Positions 51,180 to 60,468 are shown, counted from the stretch's first letter. The stretch: 64,000 nt of DNA from Paractinoplanes durhamensis (GCF_016862175.1 NZ_BOML01000013.1:1-64000); one strand, 5' to 3'. A program made the numbers and translations. Notes: generated from the sequence alone by a model not told the origin.

Positions 51180-52466
51180 ATGTTGGCAGACCTGCAGGAC
51201 CTCAGCGGCGAGACGGCGAAACTCGCCGCGGCACCGCTGTGGCCGCTGGCCGACAGCGAGCTCACCGACTGCCTGCACGCCGCCTACCACCTCGAGCAGG
51301 CCGCCGCCGCCCTGCAGGCCCGCCTCGTGCACGAAGCCGCCGCCCGCGGCCTACCTGGAGCTCAGGGCCACCGCAGCACCGCGTCCTGGCTACGCAGCCG
51401 ACTACGCCTCGACTCCCCACCAGCCCGGGAGCTCGCCGACCGCGCCACCCTGCTGCACCACCACCCCGCCGTCGAGCAGGCCCTGCTCGACGGCCACCTG
51501 AACACCCGTCAGGCCACCGCGATCGCCACCACCCTCGACGCCATCCCCGACGAACTCGCCGCTCTCGACCAGCCTGATGCCGACGCGAACGACAGCACCC
51601 AGATCGTGGAGCAAGCCCAAAACACCCTGATCGGCATGGCCGCCCGGTTGTCGGCCTTCCAGCTGCGCCGCGTCGGCGATCGAATCCTGGCCTACGTCGC
51701 TCCACACCTGGCCGAGCGCGCCGACGAGGCCGCCTTGGCCCGCCAGGAAGCGCGCGCCCAGGCCCGCCGCGGCTTCACCCTGTCGGCTCCGGTCGACGGG
51801 CTCGTGTACCTGCGCGGGGTCCTGGGCGTCGAGGACGCCGCCACCGTCCAAGCCGCCCTGCACCCCCTGTGCACACCGACCCCCGGCGACAAACGCAGCC
51901 CGGCCCAACAACGCGCCGACGCCCTGGTCGACGTGTGCCGCCTCGCCCTGCGCACCGGCCAACTCCCCGACGACGGCGGCCAGCCTCCTCAGGTGACCGT
52001 AACCGTCGCCTACGACCCACTCGCCAAAGCTCTGAGCACGGCGACCACCGACACCGGGCAGCGGCTGTCCGCGACCACCGCCCGCCGCCTGGCCTGCGAC
52101 GCCCGCATCCTGCCCATGACCCTCGACGGCGCCGGCCAGATCCTCGACGCCGGCCGCAGCCGACGCCTCGCCACCGGCCCCCTACGCCAGGCACTCGCGG
52201 TTCGCGACCGCGGCTGCGCCCACCCCGACTGTGATCGGCCACCGCGCTGGACCGACGCCCACCACATCACCGCCTGGGCAGACGGAGGCACCACCACCCT
52301 CGACAACCTGGTCCTGCTCTGCCGACACCACCACCGACTCATCCACCACCCCGCCGCCGGCTGGAAGATCCGCCTCGGCCCCGACGGGCTACCCGACTTC
52401 ATCCCTCCACCCGACATCGACCCGCAGCAACACCCCCGACGCAACCTCTACCACCCACGCGTATGA
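51180..52466 (+). CDS. DUF222 / 13E12-family HNH endonuclease-like protein
   Basis: The 428-residue protein has the DUF222 helical domain (about 5-300) and a C-terminal HNH nuclease domain (about 325-400) with the zinc pair CAHPDC, catalytic DAHHI, LDNLVLLC and HHHRLIHH, all intact. This is the actinobacterial REP13E12 family, whose members in Mycobacterium tuberculosis are repeated in the genome and serve as attachment sites of prophage phiRv1. The ATG at 51180 fits the family N-terminus. The LexA-like site immediately upstream suggests induction by DNA damage. Confidence 0.9.
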   Translation: MLADLQDLSGETAKLAAAPLWPLADSELTDCLHAAYHLEQAAAALQARLVHEAAARGLPGAQGHRSTASWLRSRLRLDSPPARELADRATLLHHHPAVEQALLDGHLNTRQATAIATTLDAIPDELAALDQPDADANDSTQIVEQAQNTLIGMAARLSAFQLRRVGDRILAYVAPHLAERADEAALARQEARAQARRGFTLSAPVDGLVYLRGVLGVEDAATVQAALHPLCTPTPGDKRSPAQQRADALVDVCRLALRTGQLPDDGGQPPQVTVTVAYDPLAKALSTATTDTGQRLSATTARRLACDARILPMTLDGAGQILDAGRSRRLATGPLRQALAVRDRGCAHPDCDRPPRWTDAHHITAWADGGTTTLDNLVLLCRHHHRLIHHPAAGWKIRLGPDGLPDFIPPPDIDPQQHPRRNLYHPRV

Positions 52467-53227
52467 CAGATGACCGCCCCTACTCGACCTCTTCCGTGTG
52501 AGGGAACGATCACGACGGGCTGTCCCATACTGCTTGAGCTGCGCACACTGTCCAACGAAATCTATGGCCGCCCGCGCTGGTGCCACTCGTTTGGCACCCA
52601 GCTAATCACCCAGCGACCGATAGGGACTGCACCTCACTGGCTGATTTCGGTTGCCTCATGCTGACTGATTTCAGGTTCCACGACGATAGACGTACCACGA
52701 CATCAGTTGCCGAGCTTCGTGATCCTTTGCATGTTTCAATTTGCGGACCAGCACGCGTTTATACTGCCTGAGCCGTTGAGCGTGACCGTAGAAGTACAGA
52801 AGGAAAAGTCCGGCAACTACTCCCAGCAAGTAGACGATGGCTCCGGCAACCAGGTTCGCGAGAACGTTGAGAAAACGTCGCGAACAAATTCCTTCGGCGA
52901 CGGCGTGAGAACTGATCTTTTGCGGCTGATAACAGGCCTGGACATGCAAAAAAGCCTGCCTTTTTCGGTGACACGCACAGCCACCCGCCCGACAGTGTGC
53001 GATGCAATCAGTCACCACTGCGGCTATCCGACAGCGGGCCAAGGTCACGAAAGCCGCGCAATACCCCCGGCCGACCTGGCCAAACTCCCGATTCTTTCCC
53101 CCCAGCACAAAATCCATGACGCTGGGATGAGCACAAGCCGAGGAGGCAGCCCTCTGGACGCGAGCGAGGATGCGGGAGATGTTCATGGTGGACACGTCGT
53201 TCTCAACCCAACCCTTGAGCGATCGAG
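52467..53227. other. Lower-GC stretch, mostly without a confident gene
   Basis: This 761-bp segment is visibly poorer in G+C than all its neighbours and has atypical codon use in every frame. The only candidate gene is the minus-strand reading frame with a membrane segment (52671-53186). I see no transposase, integrase, tRNA or flanking repeat. It lies between the 13E12 gene and the collapsed MBL gene and could be a remnant of acquired DNA. Confidence 0.5.
52671..53186 (-). CDS. Possible single-pass membrane protein, low confidence
   Basis: A 171-codon frame begins MNISRILARVQR, contains a Cys/His-rich middle (DCIAHCRAGGCACHRK) and ends with one clear membrane helix (LVAGAIVYLLGVVAGLFLLY) and a strongly basic tail (RQYKRVLVRKLKHAKDHEAR). 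No ribosome site precedes the ATG, and a shorter protein starting closer to the helix is equally possible. I recognise no family. The low G+C and unusual codons fit foreign origin; the frame could also be accidental. Confidence 0.3.
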   Translation of the reverse strand: MNISRILARVQRAASSACAHPSVMDFVLGGKNREFGQVGRGYCAAFVTLARCRIAAVVTDCIAHCRAGGCACHRKRQAFLHVQACYQPQKISSHAVAEGICSRRFLNVLANLVAGAIVYLLGVVAGLFLLYFYGHAQRLRQYKRVLVRKLKHAKDHEARQLMSWYVYRRGT

Positions 53228-53467
53228 TCACAGCCGGTGAGCCTTGCTGCGCAGATAGTCCTTGGCCAGCTGGTGGAGGCGGGTGCGGTCGAAGCTGGGC
53301 CCGTGGCCAGGGTGGACGACGGAGACGTCGAGGCCGGTCAGGAACTTGATGTCCCGGTCGGTGCCGCGCAACCACCAGAAGTTTGCCGACAGCAGTTCGT
53401 TGACGTGCGGCTCCGCGATTCGGGTGACGCCGCCACCCACCTCGGCCTGCGTGAACCAGTCGGCCAT
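53228..53467 (-). pseudogene. Collapsed metallo-beta-lactamase-fold gene (core deleted)
   Basis: The 79-codon frame joins an N-terminal MBL-hydrolase segment (MADWFTQAEVGGGVTRIAEP and LLSANFWWLRGTDRDIKF) directly to a C-terminal MBL segment (LDVSVVHPGHGPSFDRTRLH and LAKDYLRSKA). The whole centre, including the zinc-binding HxHxDH motif, is missing, while the frame is kept. Full-length relatives have well over 200 residues. The product cannot be an active hydrolase. This is best explained by an internal deletion. Confidence 0.75.
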
Positions 53468-53490
53468 GCGGCAAAGTCTGCCAGCACGCC

Positions 53491-53524
53491 GATGGCCCGG
53501 CCGGTGGGAACCGGCCGGGCCATC
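53491..53524 (-). terminator. Strong hairpin terminator after the chemoreceptor gene
   Basis: A perfect 15-bp inverted repeat (GATGGCCCGGCCGGT, 4-nt loop, complement) begins 15 bp after the chemoreceptor stop and ends before the MBL remnant start. No T run follows. Confidence 0.8.
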
Positions 53525-53538
53525 GTGGAGAGCAGCGC

Positions 53539-55185
53539 TCAGAGGCGGAAGCGACCGATCACCTGCTGCAGCTCCGTGCTGATGCCGGCCAGTTCGCTCA
53601 CCGCGCTGTTCGCCTCGGCCAGGGTGGCCGTGGTGGTCTGGGTGGCGTTGGCTACGCCGGCGATGGTGCCGGCGATCTGGGTGCTGCCGGCGGCCGCGTC
53701 GCTGACGCTGCGGCTCATCTCGCCGGTCGTTGCGGTCTGCTCCTCCACCGCCGAGGCGATGGTCAGCTGGTAGTCGTTGATGCGGGCGATGATTCCGGAG
53801 ATCTCGCCGATCGCCACCACCGCGTTGGCGGTGTCGGCCTGGATCGCCTCCACCCGGCGGGAGATGTCCTCCGTCGCCTTCGCCGTCTCCTGGGCCAGGT
53901 CCTTGACCTCGCTGGCCACTACCGCGAAGCCCTTGCCGGACTCGCCGGCCCGGGCCGCCTCGATGGTGGCGTTCAGGGCCAGCAGGTTGGTCTGCTCGGC
54001 GATCGCGGTGATCGCCTTGACCACGTTGCCGATCTCGGCGCTGGACGCGCCCAGCTTGGTGACCGTCGCGTTGGTGTGCTCGGCTACGCCGACCGCCTCC
54101 GACGCCACCCGGGCTGCCTCGTTCGCGCTCTCGGCGATCTCGCGGATGGACAGGCCCATCTCGTCGCTGCCGGCCGCCACCGTGTGAACGTTGCTGGAGA
54201 CGGTGCCGGCCGCGGCGGCCACCGCGTCGGCCTGGGTGGCGGCCTCCCGGGCGGAGCTGCCGATCCGTTCGGTGGTGCTGGTCAGGCGGCCGGTGCTGGC
54301 GCCGAGGGCGCGGGAGCTGTCGGTCAGGTGGGCGACCACGTCGCGCAGGCCGTCGCGGGCGGTGTTGACGGCGACCGCCATCGCGCCGAGCTCGTCGCGG
54401 GACTGGACCTCGGCGGCCACCGACAGGTCGCCCTTGGCCACCGCGGCCAGGGAGTCGGAGACGCTGCCGAGCTGGCGCAGGATGAGCCGGCAGACGAACA
54501 GGGCGAGGCCGAGGGCGATCACCAGCGCCGCCACCATGATGGCGATGAGCTGGGTGCGGGCGTCCTTGTAGGACTTCTCGGCGGCCGAGGTCATCGCCGC
54601 GGCCTCGGACTCCTCGGTCTGCTGCAGGGTGACGATGGCGTTCTTCAGGTCGGTCTGGGTCTGGTTCCAGACCTTGGCGATCTGGTCCGCGGCCGGGGTG
54701 GCGAAGCCGGCCGGCGCCGCCTCGTGGAAGACGAGAACGTTGCGCAGCGTCTGGTAGTAGTCGAACGTGCCGGCGAGGTCGGCCGCGGCCGCGGAGCTCT
54801 TCGAGGAGCCGGCGGCGAGCTGACGGTAGGCGGTGAGCGCGGCCTCGAACGCCTGGTCGGCGGTCTTGGTGCGGGTGACGTAGGTGTCCTTGCCGGTGGC
54901 GATGAGGGCGTAGAGCCACATGCCCTGGAAGCTGTCGCTGGAGGCGCCGCGCATCGTGCTGAGCTGCACGAGGGCGTCGACATGCCGGGTCTTCATGTCT
55001 TGGATGCCGTCGTTGAGGGTGTTCATCCGGCTGATGCCGAACCCGCCGATGCCGAGTGCGGCCACGGCGACGATGAGCACCGACATGTAGATCTTCGTGC
55101 CGACGCGGACGTCGGCGAGCTTGCCGGCCAGTGCGTTCCGCTTGGCGGTTACCTGCACTGTCCGCGGGAGAGGTTTCGCGGCCAT
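53539..55185 (-). CDS. Methyl-accepting chemotaxis protein
   Basis: The 548-residue transmembrane receptor has an N-terminal helix (about 33-55), a four-helix-bundle-type sensor domain (about 56-200), a second helix (about 210-235), a HAMP domain (about 236-290) and a long signalling coiled coil with the hairpin tip [20 protein letters not shown] and [18 protein letters not shown]. It would control a CheA/CheW array; no che genes are nearby. Together with fliQ it implies a flagellated cell. The ATG at 55185 is supported by GAAGGG upstream. Confidence 0.95.
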   Translation of the reverse strand: MAAKPLPRTVQVTAKRNALAGKLADVRVGTKIYMSVLIVAVAALGIGGFGISRMNTLNDGIQDMKTRHVDALVQLSTMRGASSDSFQGMWLYALIATGKDTYVTRTKTADQAFEAALTAYRQLAAGSSKSSAAAADLAGTFDYYQTLRNVLVFHEAAPAGFATPAADQIAKVWNQTQTDLKNAIVTLQQTEESEAAAMTSAAEKSYKDARTQLIAIMVAALVIALGLALFVCRLILRQLGSVSDSLAAVAKGDLSVAAEVQSRDELGAMAVAVNTARDGLRDVVAHLTDSSRALGASTGRLTSTTERIGSSAREAATQADAVAAAAGTVSSNVHTVAAGSDEMGLSIREIAESANEAARVASEAVGVAEHTNATVTKLGASSAEIGNVVKAITAIAEQTNLLALNATIEAARAGESGKGFAVVASEVKDLAQETAKATEDISRRVEAIQADTANAVVAIGEISGIIARINDYQLTIASAVEEQTATTGEMSRSVSDAAAGSTQIAGTIAGVANATQTTTATLAEANSAVSELAGISTELQQVIGRFRL

Positions 55186-55359
55186 CTGGGACCCTTCGTC
55201 GATCACCGGGCGGTAGTGCCTCAGTGATCGGCAACCGAAGGGCGGGCTTAAGACGTACGAAGCAATTCAGTGAGCAGTTGGTTGCGCTTCGAGGTTGGCG
55301 TCGACGAGTTTGCCCGCCACGCTCAGCCGTCCGCGGGCGCGGCCGAACGGGAAGAGAAC

Positions 55360-56397
55360 ATGACTGTCGATCTGCGAGAGGCCCGCAGGCGCCGTTGGCT
55401 GCGCCCGATGGCCGTCGCCGCCCTGATCGCCCTCTTCGGGACCGAGCTGGTGCTCGGCTGGGACTCGCTGGCCGCCGCGTTCGGTCACCTGCGCGCCCCG
55501 CACCCCGGCTGGCTCACCGTCGCGGTGATCGCCGAGGTGGCCGCGATGGGCGCCTACGCCCGGATGCAGCGCCGCCTCCTGCGCTCGGCCGGCATCAAGC
55601 GCCCGATCTGGGATCACGTCGCCCTCGCCTACGCCGCGCACTCGCTGAGCGTGACCCTCCCCGGCGGCCCCGCCTTCTCCACCCGCTTCAACTACCAGCA
55701 GATGATCCGCTTCGGGGCCACGCCCGCGATCGCCTCCTGGTGCATCGCGCTCAGCGGCATCCTCTCCGCGACCGCCCTGGCCGCGGTCACCACGGTCGGC
55801 GCGCTGACCGCCGGCGGCGCGACCCACTGGGAGCATCTGGCCGGCCTGGCGGTGGCGGTGCTGCTGCTGGTGATCGGGATCCGCCGGGTGGTCCGCCGCC
55901 CGGAACGCCTGTCCCGCCCGCTGGCCCTGGTCAACCGGATCCGCCGCCGCCCCGCCCAGCAGGGCGGCGACCGTCTCCACACGTTCATCGAGCAGCTGCG
56001 CGCGGCCCGCCTGCATCCCGGGCACGGCGCCGCGGCCGCCACCTTCGCCGTCCTGAACTGGGTCTTCGACGCGATGTGCCTCTGGCTCTGCTGCCGCGCG
56101 GTCGGCGACGCCGTCGGGCTCAACCAGGTGCTGCTGGCCTTTTGCGCGGCGATGGCCGCCGGCACCATCACGATCATCCCCGGCGGCCTCGGCCTCATCG
56201 ACAGCGCCCTGGTCCTGGGCCTGCTGGCCGGCGGCGTGCCCACCTCCACCGCGATCGCCGCCGTAGTCCTCTACCGCATCATCAGCTTCGGTTTCATCAT
56301 CGGCCTCGGCTGGATCTCCTGGCTGGTGATCCGCCACCGAGCCGTCGCAGCCCCAGCCACCCCGAACGGCGGAAGATCAACAGCAGACCACCGATGA
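55360..56397 (+). CDS. YbhN/UPF0104 family membrane protein (LPG synthase flippase-type)
   Basis: This 345-residue protein with about eight membrane helices belongs to the lysylphosphatidylglycerol synthase TM-region family. Family blocks include LAYAAHSLSVTLPGGPAFST, FNYQQMIRFG, CLWLCCRAVG and ITIIPGGLGLIDSALV. Members move or modify membrane lipids; here no synthase domain is attached. The ATG at 55360 follows GGGAAGAGAA. It is divergent from the chemoreceptor gene and convergent with the EamA gene. Confidence 0.9.
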   Translation: MTVDLREARRRRWLRPMAVAALIALFGTELVLGWDSLAAAFGHLRAPHPGWLTVAVIAEVAAMGAYARMQRRLLRSAGIKRPIWDHVALAYAAHSLSVTLPGGPAFSTRFNYQQMIRFGATPAIASWCIALSGILSATALAAVTTVGALTAGGATHWEHLAGLAVAVLLLVIGIRRVVRRPERLSRPLALVNRIRRRPAQQGGDRLHTFIEQLRAARLHPGHGAAAATFAVLNWVFDAMCLWLCCRAVGDAVGLNQVLLAFCAAMAAGTITIIPGGLGLIDSALVLGLLAGGVPTSTAIAAVVLYRIISFGFIIGLGWISWLVIRHRAVAAPATPNGGRSTADHR

Positions 56398-56452
56398 ATG
56401 TACGAGGTCTCGACGTCCACAACCGCAAGGTCGTGTCCCCGCCTCTGGAATT

Positions 56453-57355
56453 TCAGTGAGCAACGGCCGGTACGGCCGCCTCCGTCTCGGGCTCGGCCGC
56501 CCTGCTGGGCACCGGCCGGGTCGACAACCAGCACCCGGCGATGACCAGGGCGAACCCGGCCCCGGTGCTCCACCGCAGCGGCTCGTTCAGGAAGATCACC
56601 CCGAGGAAGACCGCCACCACCGGGTTGAGGTAGGTGACCAGGCCGGCCCGGGTCGACCCGGCGAGCGCGATCAGCCGGTAGAAGGCCAGCAGCGCCACCG
56701 CCGTGCACAGCACCCCGAGCAGCGCGAGCGACGTCCACGCCTTGGCGTGCACCGGCTCGGTCGGCCAGGTCATGATCGCGAACGGCGCGAGCACGATCGC
56801 GGTGATCGCGGTGGTCCCACCGGCGAGGGTCTCCGGCGGCACGTCGGCCGCCCGGCGCTGCACCAGCATCGTCGCCACCGCGTAGCTGACCGCTGCGAGC
56901 AGCACCATACCCGCACCGAGCAGACCGAGGCGGTCACCGGAGACGTCCAGGCCGACCAGCACGGCGACGCCCGCGAAGCCGAGGACCAGCCCGATCGTGC
57001 GCACCCGGGTGAGCGGTTCGGTGCCGGACATCAGCAGTGCGATCACCACCGGTTCGACGGCGATCAGCAGCCCGGTGAGAGAACTGGTGATGTGCTGCTC
57101 GCCGTACGTAATAAGAAGAAACGGCCCGATGATGTGCACCACCGCAAGCACCGACACCACGCCGAGGCGTGCGCGAAGCGCGCCGAGCGTGCCTCGCACC
57201 GCGGCGACCGGCAGCAGCACCAGAGCCGCGATGAGCCCGCGGCCGGCCACCACGAAGACCGGCGACAGGTCGTCGATGGCCAGTTTGATCAGGAAATACG
57301 GGATGCCCCACAGCACCGCGACCAGCAGAAAGAGAAGCCAGGCTCGTCGATTCAC
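56453..57355 (-). CDS. EamA/DMT family exporter
   Basis: This 300-residue protein has ten membrane helices as two EamA repeats, the first starting LFLLVAVLWGIPYFLIKLAI and each ending in a glycine-rich helix (LVLGFAGVAVLVG; FALVIAGCWLS). YLNPVVAVFLGVIFLNEP is the characteristic repeat-2 block. It is probably an exporter of an amino acid or similar metabolite. The divergent LysR gene 70 bp away is the likely regulator. Confidence 0.92.
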   Translation of the reverse strand: MNRRAWLLFLLVAVLWGIPYFLIKLAIDDLSPVFVVAGRGLIAALVLLPVAAVRGTLGALRARLGVVSVLAVVHIIGPFLLITYGEQHITSSLTGLLIAVEPVVIALLMSGTEPLTRVRTIGLVLGFAGVAVLVGLDVSGDRLGLLGAGMVLLAAVSYAVATMLVQRRAADVPPETLAGGTTAITAIVLAPFAIMTWPTEPVHAKAWTSLALLGVLCTAVALLAFYRLIALAGSTRAGLVTYLNPVVAVFLGVIFLNEPLRWSTGAGFALVIAGCWLSTRPVPSRAAEPETEAAVPAVAH

Positions 57356-57367
57356 AGGTCGAGCCTT

Positions 57368-57388
57368 CCGCTCTATGGTGGTAAGCGG
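57368..57388. promoter_or_regulatory. LysR box (T-N11-A) between EamA and LysR genes
   Basis: CCGCT-N11-AGCGG is a perfect interrupted palindrome of the T-N11-A type that LysR regulators bind, located in the 70-bp divergent intergenic region, 38 bp before the LysR start. Confidence 0.6.
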
Positions 57389-57425
57389 TAGTGGTGACTT
57401 GCTGAAAGCGTATTAAGGGGAGCTA

Positions 57426-58328
57426 ATGATCGACGTGCGCCGGCTGACCGTCCTGCGCGAGGTGGCCACCCTCGGCAGCTTCAACAAGGCGGCGGCAGCG
57501 TTGCGGCTGACCCCGTCGGCGGTGTCCCAGCAGATCAGCGCCCTGGAGCGGGCTCTTGGCACGCCGGTTGTCGAGCGCAGCACCCGGGGCGTGGAGCTGA
57601 CCGAGGCCGGCCGGGTCCTGGTGACGGCGAGCGACGCGATCACCGCCGAGCTGGCCAACGCCGAGGAGGAGATAGCCCGCCTGACCACGGATCGCACCGA
57701 GCAGTTGACGGTGGCGACGTTCACCAGCGGCGGCCAGCGCCTGCTGCCGGCCGCGCTGCTCCGCTTCACCGCCGAGCACCCCGGGGTGGAGCTGACCGTC
57801 CTGGAGAGCGACACCGACGACAGCCTCCCGCTGGTCCGCTCGGGCGCGGCCGATCTGGCCCTGGCCTACCATTTCGACGGCCCGCCACCGCCGCACCCCG
57901 GTCTGACCTGGACCCCGCTGATGGAAGACCCGATGTGGATGGTCCTGCCGGCCGCCCATCCCCTGGCCGGCCGCGAGTCGCTGACCCTGGCCGACCTGGC
58001 CGGCGAGCGCTGGGTGCACGGCTGCCTGTCGGTGATCGACCTGCTGGACCACTACACGGCGATGGCCGGCTACGAGGTCCGCACCGCCTGCCGGGGCACC
58101 GACTACATCTTCGCCCAGTCGCTGGTCCGGGCGGACGTGGGCGTGAGCATGGTCCCGCAGGTGGCCCTGACCGGCGACCTGGGCGGCCTGGCCACGGTCC
58201 CGCTGCGCCCGCCGTGCCCGTCCCGCTACATCGGTATGGCTACGGCAACCGGCCGCCGGCGCCCACTGGCGGCAGCGCTGATGGCGGCGTTGCAGGACAC
58301 GGTCGCCTGCCTGCCGACGCCCGCATAG
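57426..58328 (+). CDS. LysR family transcriptional regulator (next to EamA exporter)
   Basis: The 300-residue protein has an N-terminal winged helix-turn-helix (RRLTVLREVATLGSFNKAAA, then LTPSAVSQQISALERALG) and a LysR substrate-binding domain (about 90-295; VATFTSGGQRLLPAALLRF). The ATG at 57426 follows AAGGGGAG. The divergent position and the T-N11-A site suggest that it regulates the EamA exporter and itself. Confidence 0.93.
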   Translation: MIDVRRLTVLREVATLGSFNKAAAALRLTPSAVSQQISALERALGTPVVERSTRGVELTEAGRVLVTASDAITAELANAEEEIARLTTDRTEQLTVATFTSGGQRLLPAALLRFTAEHPGVELTVLESDTDDSLPLVRSGAADLALAYHFDGPPPPHPGLTWTPLMEDPMWMVLPAAHPLAGRESLTLADLAGERWVHGCLSVIDLLDHYTAMAGYEVRTACRGTDYIFAQSLVRADVGVSMVPQVALTGDLGGLATVPLRPPCPSRYIGMATATGRRRPLAAALMAALQDTVACLPTPA

Positions 58329-58354
58329 GGTCGGCGGGCGCGTATTGTCGGGCG

Positions 58355-59173
58355 GTGAATCCCGCTGATCTGCAGGGCCTTCGATCCGGCTCGCTCGCCT
58401 CCCGTGAAGCGCACGTGCACGACCTGCTCGAACGGGCCCGGGAGCACGGTGACGAGTCGGCCATCGCGGCTCTGCACGTGCTTGTCCGTGACTATCGGGA
58501 CTTCCATCGGTCGCTGTATTCGCGGGCGTTGAACCATGCCGACGTCTTTGCCGACCCGGGGCTGCAGGCGCCGTTGCTCGACGCGCTCGCCGACACCCGC
58601 TACAACTGTCAGGCGTGGGCCGCCATGGGGTGCGCCGCGATGGACATCACGGCCGCGGTGCCGCAGCTCATCGGGCTCCTCGACCATCCGCAGTGGATCG
58701 TCCGGGGTGAGTCGGTCAGCGCGCTCTCCCGCCTCGGGGACGCCTCGGCCGTGCCCGCGCTGGCGGTGCTGCTCGGCGACGAGGCCGACTGGCTTCGGCA
58801 GCGCACCGCCGACGCCCTCGCCCACATCGGTGGCGATGCGGCGCTGGAGGCGCTGTGGCACGAGTTCGAAAATCGGCGGTTCCCCCGGATCGGCTATCTC
58901 GCCAGCACCCTCGCCCTGTTCACGCCGGACGTGCTGCCCCGGCTGCTCGCCGCGGCCGAGAGCCCCGATCCGGATCAGCGGTACTGGGCGGCCGTCGCGC
59001 TCGGCTCGACCGGCGACGACCGGGCGGTGCCGGTGCTGGAGCGGCTGATGGCCGGCGATCGCGGCGTGACCGTGTTCGACGGTGAGGTTCGCACGGCGGC
59101 GAAGAAAGCCCTGCGTACGCTCCGCCGCATCAAGGCCGCCATCACCGAGCGGGAGAGCGCCAAGTCCCTCTGA
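58355..59173 (+). CDS. HEAT-repeat protein
   Basis: This protein of about 272 residues is built of alpha-helical HEAT/PBS-lyase-like repeats: AVPQLIGLLDHPQWIVRGES, AVPALAVLLGDEADWLRQRT, AALEALWHEFE and RAVPVLERLMAGD. These scaffold repeats bind other proteins. No catalytic residues are recognisable. The start is GTG at 58355, 26 bp after the LysR stop, with only a weak ribosome site. Confidence 0.8.
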   Translation: MNPADLQGLRSGSLASREAHVHDLLERAREHGDESAIAALHVLVRDYRDFHRSLYSRALNHADVFADPGLQAPLLDALADTRYNCQAWAAMGCAAMDITAAVPQLIGLLDHPQWIVRGESVSALSRLGDASAVPALAVLLGDEADWLRQRTADALAHIGGDAALEALWHEFENRRFPRIGYLASTLALFTPDVLPRLLAAAESPDPDQRYWAAVALGSTGDDRAVPVLERLMAGDRGVTVFDGEVRTAAKKALRTLRRIKAAITERESAKSL

Positions 59174-59252
59174 CGGCGCTGATACCCCGGCCACCGGAAC
59201 CCAGGGCGGCACGGCACCGTCCCAGGGAACACGGCGACGACGAGGGGATGCC

Positions 59253-60206
59253 ATGACTGCGCGGACGACGATCGTGACGGGGACACTGCTGGGGCTGGCG
59301 ATGCTGGCCGCCGGGTGCGGCGGCGGTGGTGGTGGCGGTGGGGCGGCGGATCGCAGTGCCGGGGCGCCGGTCGTGCAGGCGCGCTGGGAGTCGTGTGCCG
59401 CCGACGGGCCGCGGGACACCGCCGGGCTCGGTGGCAGCACGGATGCGCTGACGCTGCTCCGGCTCGACGACAGCTTCGCGCCGGTGGCCGCCGTGATCTG
59501 CCGGACCGCACCGTTCAAGCGGCCCGGCGGCGGTGAGGATCTGACCGCGGAGGAGGTCCGGGCCGGCGATGTCACCGCCCTGCTGCCCACCCTGCGGCTG
59601 CCGGACGAGGAACCGACCGCCGGCGCCTGCACCGCCGACCTGGTGCTGGTGCCGTGGCTGGTGCTGCTGGACGCCGACGGCCGGTGGATCCGCCCGGGTG
59701 TCCCGGTCGACTCCTGCAGCAAGCCGCGCCGGGAGTTCCGGGACGCGGTCGCGCAGCTCAAGACCGAGACGGTGGCCAAGCGGACGCTGCAGAACGTCGA
59801 GTCGGACGAGGCGGCGACCGCCGGGTGCAGCCAGCAGTGGGCCGACATGCTCTGGGTGATCGGGCAGAACGGGGCCGGCAACGCCGACCCGCACGCGCTG
59901 GCCGCCGACGACGCCGCGGCGAGCCTGTGCGTCTACCGGGTGCCGGCGAGCGAGCAGGGCAGCGACAAGCCGGCCGGCGACTTCGTCTCGGGCGGGAAGC
60001 TCGCGCCGGCGACGTGGGTGGCCCTCAAGCGCGAGCTGGCGGGCGCCGCCCCGGCCGGCCCATGCACCACACCGGCCTCTCGCTTCGCGGTGGTGCACAC
60101 GCCGGCCGGCGAGATCTACGTCGAGGCGGACGGCTGCAAGCGCGCGATGATCGGCGACGCCCGGCTGGTGCGAACCACGCCGGAGGTCGCCGCGCTGCTG
60201 TTCTAA
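59253..60206 (+). CDS. Lipoprotein of unknown function
   Basis: This 317-residue protein has a lipoprotein signal with the lipobox LAAGC (acylated Cys at residue 22), followed by eight consecutive glycines. The remainder is soluble and contains several cysteines (ESCAADG, VICRTA, GACTADL, DSCSKP, GCSQQW, SLCVYR, GPCTTP, DGCKRA) likely paired outside the cell. I recognise no family. The ATG at 59253 follows GAGGGG. It is convergent with the DUF3040 gene, 4 bp apart. Confidence 0.8.
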   Translation: MTARTTIVTGTLLGLAMLAAGCGGGGGGGGAADRSAGAPVVQARWESCAADGPRDTAGLGGSTDALTLLRLDDSFAPVAAVICRTAPFKRPGGGEDLTAEEVRAGDVTALLPTLRLPDEEPTAGACTADLVLVPWLVLLDADGRWIRPGVPVDSCSKPRREFRDAVAQLKTETVAKRTLQNVESDEAATAGCSQQWADMLWVIGQNGAGNADPHALAADDAAASLCVYRVPASEQGSDKPAGDFVSGGKLAPATWVALKRELAGAAPAGPCTTPASRFAVVHTPAGEIYVEADGCKRAMIGDARLVRTTPEVAALLF

Positions 60207-60210
60207 AAGG

Positions 60211-60468
60211 TCAGCGCCGTCGGCGGTAGTTGTCGACGGCCAATGCGACCGCGCTGAGCGCGACGACGGCCAGGGTCAGGGCGACGCCACGGGCGCCCCA
60301 CGCGACCATGGCCACCGACAGCAGGGCCCAGACCACGCCGGCCACGGACAACACCGTGATCAGCACCGGTCGCGGCCATTGTCGTGGCAGCCGCCGCAAA
60401 GACGGGTAGTCGGTCGTCAGCCGTTCGACGATCTGGTCGAACTGACGCTGCTTGTCCTCGGTGGCCAT
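60211..60468 (-). CDS. DUF3040 family two-helix membrane protein
   Basis: The 85-residue protein begins MATEDKQRQFDQIVERLTTD, an amphipathic head typical of actinobacterial DUF3040 proteins, followed by two adjacent membrane helices and a basic end (DNYRRRR). Function is unknown. AAGGGCT precedes the ATG at 60468. Confidence 0.82.
   Translation of the reverse strand: MATEDKQRQFDQIVERLTTDYPSLRRLPRQWPRPVLITVLSVAGVVWALLSVAMVAWGARGVALTLAVVALSAVALAVDNYRRRR

Noticed and set aside
52707..53240. Plus-strand frame of 177 codons in the low-GC patch
   Set aside because: No membrane segment, domain or ribosome site is seen. The opposite frame at least has a clear membrane helix; neither is certain.
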